From NCBI GenBank assembly GCA_015655045.1, contig JAATFU010000007.1:155464-219463 (forward strand): a stretch of DNA of 64,000 nt, written 5' to 3'. The position numbers were made by a program, and so were the translations under genes. The DNA is from Candidatus Saccharimonadota bacterium (GTDB taxonomy: Bacteria > Patescibacteriota > Saccharimonadia > Saccharimonadales > Saccharimonadaceae). This document shows positions 59,552-64,000 of this stretch, piece by piece (within the stretch, counting starts at the first letter, position 1; every line of letters starts with the position of its first letter). Below the pieces are notes generated by a model. The model did not search any database, was not told the DNA's origin, and saw only the letters and a list, made by a program, of their open reading frames with translations.

Positions 59552-60673
59552 ATGAAGCAACACTTCATGATCTTTCTCACGGTACTGGTACTGAGTAGCT
59601 TAACGGCCTGCTCGTTCCAGTACCCCCGTTCGGTTGCTCCATCGTCCAGTACCGGACAGCATGAAGTGACCCCGACCCCGCACCCCTCCACCAACCAGCC
59701 TCTCATTCAAACGGTAGTCAACCCTTGGCAACCGGGCGAGTGGCAGAGTGGCGTCCAGGTCTATTGGCACACTAATCACGATTCGGCATTTGGCATTGCC
59801 CAAAAGGCAAGTCGAGTGTTTGATTACATCGTGGGACTCGGTGCAAATAGTGTCGGAATTAACTTTCCAATCTATACCGATTCCCTCAAGCCAACCAAGG
59901 TTTACGCCGGTGCGGCAACCCCGCTACCGGCTGAACTGCAAATCGTGCTTGAGCAGGCCCGACTCCATAAGCTGCGCATCACTGTTCGTCCCATCCTCGA
60001 TGAGGCGAACCTGATGACAACCGCTGGCGGATGGCGAGGGAATATAGCCCCCCGTGATCCCGACGGCTGGTTCACCAGTTATGAGCAGTTTCTAGCGCCG
60101 TATTTGCAGATAGCTGCCACGGCGTCGGTCACCGAGTTCGTATTGGGGACCGAGCTTGACTCGCTCGTTCAGGATCAGGCTCGATGGTCGGCAATGCACA
60201 CCTTTGCCCAGCAGTACTTCGCAGGGGTGGTAAGCTTTTCGATCAATTGGACCGATTACCAACTCCGGCGATACGGCCCTTACCCGGAAACGGGGATCGA
60301 CGCATATCCCAGATTCGTTCTGGACGATAGCGCCACGCTTGCTCAAGTGACGGCCGCCTGGCAACAGTGGCTCAGTGCCACCAAACCGGGCAACCACACC
60401 ATGACGCTCCAGGAAGTAGGGATTCCAGCGCAAGCTGGTATGTACCGTAACCCTTCGAACTGGGGACAGGGCTCCGCCGCAATCAATGAGTCTATTCAGG
60501 CAAATTGGTTCGACGCAGCTTGTGCGGCAGCGAAGCAGGTATCTCTCGGAGGTATTTACTTCTGGATGATCGACAGCAATGTTAATCCTGCGCTTGCCGA
60601 TCCTGCCCACGACTCGGCCAGTAGTTTTATTGGTCGAGCAGGCGAGACCGCCATACGACGATGTTTCGCCTGA
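59552..60673 (+). CDS. Lipoprotein glycoside hydrolase, GH113-like
   Basis: 373 residues. Signal peptide with lipobox (SSLTACS; Cys near residue 21), a Pro/Ser/Thr linker, then a (beta/alpha)8 domain. Pattern: GVQVYWHTNHD, GANSVGINFPIYTD, RITVRPILDEANLM, FVLGTELDSLVQ (candidate acid/base Glu), MTLQEVGIPAQAGM (candidate nucleophile Glu) and GIYFWMID. This is the clan GH-A arrangement of GH113-type beta-mannanase-like proteins (family recollection). It may trim the polymer made by the upstream synthase. AAGGAAG precedes the ATG. Confidence 0.72.
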   Translation: MKQHFMIFLTVLVLSSLTACSFQYPRSVAPSSSTGQHEVTPTPHPSTNQPLIQTVVNPWQPGEWQSGVQVYWHTNHDSAFGIAQKASRVFDYIVGLGANSVGINFPIYTDSLKPTKVYAGAATPLPAELQIVLEQARLHKLRITVRPILDEANLMTTAGGWRGNIAPRDPDGWFTSYEQFLAPYLQIAATASVTEFVLGTELDSLVQDQARWSAMHTFAQQYFAGVVSFSINWTDYQLRRYGPYPETGIDAYPRFVLDDSATLAQVTAAWQQWLSATKPGNHTMTLQEVGIPAQAGMYRNPSNWGQGSAAINESIQANWFDAACAAAKQVSLGGIYFWMIDSNVNPALADPAHDSASSFIGRAGETAIRRCFA

Positions 60674-60680
60674 AAATGTA

Positions 60681-60738
60681 GCCCGCACTTGTGAATCAAC
60701 GACAGTTATGTCGGCGATGCCACAAGTGCGGGCTTTTT
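60681..60738 (+). terminator. Strong terminator of the polysaccharide cluster
   Basis: A perfect 13-bp stem (60681-60693 with 60721-60733) with an inner CGACA/TGTCG hairpin and TTTTT. Confidence 0.85.
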
Positions 60739-60870
60739 CATTTATCGGCCAACTTTCCTCTGAAGACATCCCTGGTCTCTTGTAAAGACCAGAATGTAAG
60801 CAATTCGCTAGTGCTTCGTTGGTACAAGCCCTATACTAAGGAGTATAGCAGCCTAACAAAGGAGGTACCT

Positions 60871-61143
60871 ATGCACACCGATCCACACAATCCACTGCAA
60901 GATGATGACGATGATGATTTGAAGCTTCAAACCTATCAAGACGACTTTGATACCAAATCAAGTAAAACTGATCCCATTATTGATGAGGAGACGGATGACC
61001 CGACTCAAGACTTGGGCATTTCTCCGAAAGAATTTAAGACTGAACTTGATAAATATGATGAAGATGACGGAAGTGAAGAAGGGGACGATCGCCGAGAAGA
61101 ACTAGAAGATTATGATCAGGATGAAGGTGAAGCTGACGCATAG
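60871..61143 (+). CDS. Hyperacidic small protein
   Basis: 90 residues from ATG 60871, preceded by a perfect AAAGGAGGT 5 nt away. It is dominated by Asp and Glu: a run of six Asp near the start, EEGDD and EDYDQDEGEAD at the end, with no hydrophobic segment. It is probably disordered. Such proteins may buffer or bind cations or nucleic-acid-binding proteins, but nothing specific is shown. TATACT lies at 60832-60837. Confidence 0.65.
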   Translation: MHTDPHNPLQDDDDDDLKLQTYQDDFDTKSSKTDPIIDEETDDPTQDLGISPKEFKTELDKYDEDDGSEEGDDRREELEDYDQDEGEADA

Positions 61144-61213
61144 GACTCCCGTACCACAGGTGGCCGTGCCTGTTATGCTTGTATAGCTATATCTGACATA
61201 GCATACTAGGACT

Positions 61214-62131
61214 ATGACCGGCGAGATACCAAACGAAATCCATCCAACTAGTGGGCTCAATGAACCCTTGCGACGCGTGGCTCAGCTCCATAGACTCCTC
61301 GACGAACTTGACATTCAGGTGAGTGCGCAACTCGATGCGACGCGACGGCTCCCAGAAAATGACGACGAACGACTCAGTCCACTCGATACTGAACGCTTTA
61401 GCCACGCCGTATTGGAGCTGGCTGATCAAGCGATATACCTTGCCGAAAAAGTCCGTGATGCTCCACTCGTTGATCCTACAGCCACGCCAGGCGATCCACC
61501 TTTGCCCCACCTAATGGAGAGAGTTGAAAAACCGGTCGTGTTTCGCCAAGATGAGCTGACGGCTGAATTTATTCAAACACGTACTGCCTACGCACTCGAG
61601 ATGGTACTCGAGCAGAGTCGTCGTCCCCAGTTCTCCATTCGGGCTATTCGCTTCTTTGGTTTTGGCGCCACTGAGTTAAGTAACCAAGTCCGCCGTGATA
61701 TCGAACAGGCATTGCTACGTGATCCACGTGTCACTCACCTTGAGGGGTCTGACTTTGCCGTACTCGAGCGAGCTACGTCGGAGCCATGGGTTGATTACGA
61801 GGAACTCCGTACGTTTGCTGACCACGCAATTCGCACCCTGAATGTGGGGAGGGGACACAGCGTGAACTATATGGCTTTTGCTCGCTTCCTTAAACGACAC
61901 GATCGCTTCCTTGTTCAGGCCGAAGATACTGTATTGCTCGAGATCCTTGCCGAGGATCCCCGGATTACATCTGTGGCTAATGATATTATTACCTTTCGAC
62001 CCATTCCAAAACCAAGCCAGATCCATCACCATGCTTCTGAGACACCGTCCCTCTCTCAACAGGAGATCGCCCAAAGATTGAACACCCTCGACATACACAC
62101 ACCTCGTCGTCCATTCCGTAAGAGCCACTAG
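61214..62131 (+). CDS. Hypothetical protein next to the replication-relaxation gene
   Basis: 305 residues, soluble. N-terminal helices (LRRVAQLHRLLDELDIQVSAQL), a linker, then two compact segments (about 125-200 and 205-275) that look like winged-helix or small alpha/beta folds. The basic C-terminal tail PRRPFRKSH may bind nucleic acid. No family recognised. CATACT (61202-61207) is 6 nt before the ATG, so leaderless. It ends 180 nt before the replication-relaxation gene. Confidence 0.55.
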   Translation: MTGEIPNEIHPTSGLNEPLRRVAQLHRLLDELDIQVSAQLDATRRLPENDDERLSPLDTERFSHAVLELADQAIYLAEKVRDAPLVDPTATPGDPPLPHLMERVEKPVVFRQDELTAEFIQTRTAYALEMVLEQSRRPQFSIRAIRFFGFGATELSNQVRRDIEQALLRDPRVTHLEGSDFAVLERATSEPWVDYEELRTFADHAIRTLNVGRGHSVNYMAFARFLKRHDRFLVQAEDTVLLEILAEDPRITSVANDIITFRPIPKPSQIHHHASETPSLSQQEIAQRLNTLDIHTPRRPFRKSH

Positions 62132-62181
62132 CTCTTTACTTCCGCTACAACATATCTTTTCACATTTCACCGTCTCTACTC

Positions 62182-62207
62182 ATATACGTATTCCCGAATA
62201 CGTATAT
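62182..62207. repeat. 26-bp near-perfect palindrome upstream of the replication-relaxation gene
   Basis: ATATACGTATTC (62182-62193), 2-nt spacer, GAATACGTATAT (62196-62207). It is followed by AAGCGCTT, a long pyrimidine-rich AT stretch (about 62208-62258) and CCCTCT/AGAGGG inverted elements. Good candidate for an operator or replication-origin-type site. Confidence 0.7.
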
Positions 62208-62310
62208 AAGCGCTTCTTTATCTCTTTTATATATCCCTCTCTCTTCCTTCTTTATATATAATATAGAGGGAGAAAAGCGACCGATATACTATATAAGAGA
62301 GGAGGTGGAG

Positions 62311-63123
62311 ATGGGAGAAAAAAGAAAAAAAGCGCAACCACGTCTGACGACCTACCAACGTGACATTCTCACGCTGCTTTATAGGTTTCGGTTTATTACG
62401 TCACAAGGCTTAGCAGCTTACCGACAGCAGCCAAGTTCGGTGGCTGCCCACGAAAGACTCACCGGACTCATGCGGCGCGGCTATGTGGCTCGCCATTTCG
62501 ATAGCTCGTACCGACTACAGCATCGACCAGCCGAATACTACTTATTACCAGCTGCCATTCGCTTGCTCCGAACAATCCTTGAGGAGTCAAGCGAACGAGA
62601 ACTGAAGCAAATCTATGCACGGCCACGTGCCTCCCGCCGATTCATTGATCGCTCGCTTCGCTTACTCACCATTTCGCTCGCATTTGAGCGGGTGTATCGT
62701 GACCAGCTTGATTTTATGACAAAAGTAGACCTCAATCTCGAAGCATACACGTACCTTCCTCAGCCTCTCCCAGATGCATTCTTCCGTGTATCTAGCGAAG
62801 CGACGCCTGAGCGTAGCTTCTTCGTAGAGTATTTCGATAGTGGTGTCTCGATCGGCATTCATGGCCGCAAAATTGCTGAGTATCTCGACTACCAAGATGA
62901 AGGTGGGTGGGAAGAGACGGGCGAAGCCTTTCCGACAGTAATAATCATCTGTGAAACGACAGCCCTCCTCAACCAGGCAGCCAAGCGAGTCCGGTCTATT
63001 TCAAATCAGAAGTGGGGCTCGGTTACTTTTCGCCTGATTGATCTACCCTCCCTGACACACCTAGCTCGCCCCAACGAAGCTGCCTGGCTTGATCCAGAAG
63101 AGCGAGAGATGGTGGAGTTATAG
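62311..63123 (+). CDS. Replication-relaxation family protein
   Basis: 270 residues from ATG 62311 (AGGAGG 5 nt upstream; GTG 62305 possible). A winged-helix N-terminus (YQRDILTLLYRFRFITSQGLAAY ... RLTGLMRRGYVARHF) and then a PD-(D/E)XK-like domain (RSFFVEYFDSGVSIGIHGRKIAEYLDY), as in Replic_Relax proteins of plasmids and integrative elements in Actinobacteria and Firmicutes. TATACT/TATAAG boxes and the palindrome at 62182-62207 lie upstream. Its 3' end overlaps the convergent pilin by about 6 nt. Confidence 0.75.
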   Translation: MGEKRKKAQPRLTTYQRDILTLLYRFRFITSQGLAAYRQQPSSVAAHERLTGLMRRGYVARHFDSSYRLQHRPAEYYLLPAAIRLLRTILEESSERELKQIYARPRASRRFIDRSLRLLTISLAFERVYRDQLDFMTKVDLNLEAYTYLPQPLPDAFFRVSSEATPERSFFVEYFDSGVSIGIHGRKIAEYLDYQDEGGWEETGEAFPTVIIICETTALLNQAAKRVRSISNQKWGSVTFRLIDLPSLTHLARPNEAAWLDPEEREMVEL

Positions 63124-64000
63124 GGCAGGACCAGTTGAAGTTGAGTTATTCGAGGTACCATTCCAAACCCAAGAAGTAGGGTTAGTAATAGGGTCAGCGT
63201 AGCTATAGGGGGTAGATCCCTGGGTAAGCATAATACCGTCAAAGTCGAGCGTGTCGCCCGAGCCAAGTGTTGCAATAGGAGTTACATATCCTCCCACCTT
63301 TAACGTGCCAACAGATGTTACGTTCACCGTCATCCATAATTGAGTCCATACATTTGGAACAAGATTCGCATTTCCGCCACTGGCGACAGTAGTCTTTGTA
63401 GCCGAACCTTCAAAATACCGATTAAACGATATCGCTTCACTCGACCGAACCCAGAACGAACCTGTATAGATGCCCGGTTGCAAATCTCCAGAGAATTGCC
63501 CCCAGCCATCTCCCGCTGGTGAAGTTGCAAATGTACAGCGCAAGAATTTACTACCAAATGACGCAGCTCCAGCTATCACTGATCGAGAACTTGAAGAGCT
63601 ACCAATATGGGCTCCACCACTTGATGTGCCACTTTCAAAACTTGGATCAAGGATAAGGTTTGTAATTACCGTACCCCCGCCCACGCTATGTCCCGGACAA
63701 CCACCTACTTGGGGTGTGGCATCATTCGTGGTGAAGTAACTAGTGGAGCCATTGGTCGCCGTAAGACAGAAGGTAGGAGGAGTGGTTGAGTTGTTTACAG
63801 TGTATTGGTAGGTAGTATTAGGACTAGCTTTTAAGCAGATGGTATTAGGAGCGGGAGGAGTGGAGCAGTCATTAGCTACGGGGTAATTACCTGAATCTAT
63901 TTGAGCGAGTTTGAGTTGCTTTGAAGCATTGTCAAGATCTGAAGAAAGAGAAGAAACAATGGCTCTTTGGGAGATACCCCGATAGGCTACGATAGTTATA
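63118..64000 (-). CDS. Type IV pilin with carbohydrate-binding-like head (5' end beyond window)
   Basis: The frame is open to the right edge, so the leader and first part of the stalk are missing. Visible: ITIVAYRGISQRAIVSSLSS, then the CPR pseudopilin segment ASKQLKLAQIDSGNYPVAND with paired cysteines. From 63700 to the stop there is a beta-sandwich domain (NLILDPSFESGTSSGG ... FWVRSSEAISFN ... LDFDGIMLTQGS) of the CBM4/9/jelly-roll type. A start placed at 63684 would miss the pilin part. The stop TAA is at 63118-63120. Confidence 0.82.
   Translation of the reverse strand, partial: ITIVAYRGISQRAIVSSLSSDLDNASKQLKLAQIDSGNYPVANDCSTPPAPNTICLKASPNTTYQYTVNNSTTPPTFCLTATNGSTSYFTTNDATPQVGGCPGHSVGGGTVITNLILDPSFESGTSSGGAHIGSSSSSRSVIAGAASFGSKFLRCTFATSPAGDGWGQFSGDLQPGIYTGSFWVRSSEAISFNRYFEGSATKTTVASGGNANLVPNVWTQLWMTVNVTSVGTLKVGGYVTPIATLGSGDTLDFDGIMLTQGSTPYSYADPITNPTSWVWNGTSNNSTSTGPAL

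Noticed and set aside
1..64000. tRNA or rRNA genes
   Set aside because: I looked for T-loop and acceptor patterns in intergenic gaps and found none I could support. A covariance search would be decisive.
1..64000. CRISPR arrays, IS elements or transposase genes
   Set aside because: No regularly spaced repeats and no transposase motifs were seen.
1..64000. Alternative code with UGA as glycine (Gracilibacteria/SR1 style)
   Set aside because: Clear genes such as the sigma factor, dnaB and cdiA-like neighbours end normally, and conserved proteins have no in-frame TGA.

Overview
The window looks like a stretch of chromosome from a Patescibacteria/CPR bacterium, most probably Candidatus Saccharibacteria (TM7). 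The grounds are inference from gene content: a streamlined information-processing core, type IV pilins sharing one FTIVELLVV stalk, GtrA/GT2 and GT-C membrane glycosyltransferases, zinc-less DnaX and RecR, and many short proteins of no recognised family. TGA acts as a stop codon (for example at the ends of the sigma factor and dnaB), so the UGA=Gly code of Gracilibacteria/SR1 does not apply. I recognised no tRNA, rRNA, IS element or CRISPR array.

Layout. 1-9.9 kb: small housekeeping and unknown genes (FBP zinc finger protein, spermidine-synthase-like methyltransferase, GNAT), an ECF-like sigma factor coupled to a membrane protein, and two secreted/surface proteins (Ig-like repeat protein and CAP domain protein). 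9.9-16.6 kb: SAM-I riboswitch and metK, small membrane and coiled-coil genes, Mpg DNA glycosylase, P-loop kinase, metallopeptidase, orphan histidine kinase and a type IV pilin. 16.6-29.8 kb: the classical secE-nusG-rplK-rplA-rplJ-rplL block, split by insertions that include an FAD-linked oxidase and a dTMP-supply cluster (thyX-dcd-tmk); rplJL has an L10 leader with an attenuator. 30-40 kb: replication and repair core (dnaX, dnaB, YbaB, recR, NrnA-like DHH), a GT-C glycosyltransferase, cysS and an AI-2E family transporter. 40-50 kb: an orphan CdiA-CT/PD-(D/E)XK-like nuclease, an HxlR regulator, a two-component system with an ABC exporter, a Gre-like factor, a P2-type ATPase, and 6-phosphogluconolactonase plus short 6-phosphogluconate dehydrogenase. 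50-64 kb: a surface island with a pilin fused to a SUMF1/C-type-lectin domain whose C-terminus resembles a diversity-generating-retroelement variable region, an LPXTG-like anchored protein, a polysaccharide cluster (GtrA-GT2, GT-C, processive GT2, GH113-like lipoprotein), a hyperacidic protein, a replication-relaxation protein preceded by a long palindrome, and a pilin with a carbohydrate-binding-like domain that runs off the window.

Two expression styles are visible. At least sixteen genes have a TANNNT -10 box only 6-10 nt before the start codon, implying leaderless mRNAs. Ribosomal, regulated or apparently acquired genes use longer leaders with Shine-Dalgarno sites, and a few compositionally distinct single-gene units carry near-perfect TTGACA-17-TATAAT promoters and strong terminators.

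Functionally, the surface proteins, pilins and polysaccharide genes fit an epibiotic lifestyle that depends on host attachment (inference). Nucleotide salvage/thyX, a SAM switch and partial pentose-phosphate enzymes fit a reduced metabolism. Starts given here were chosen from -10/SD context, and alternatives are stated where they matter.
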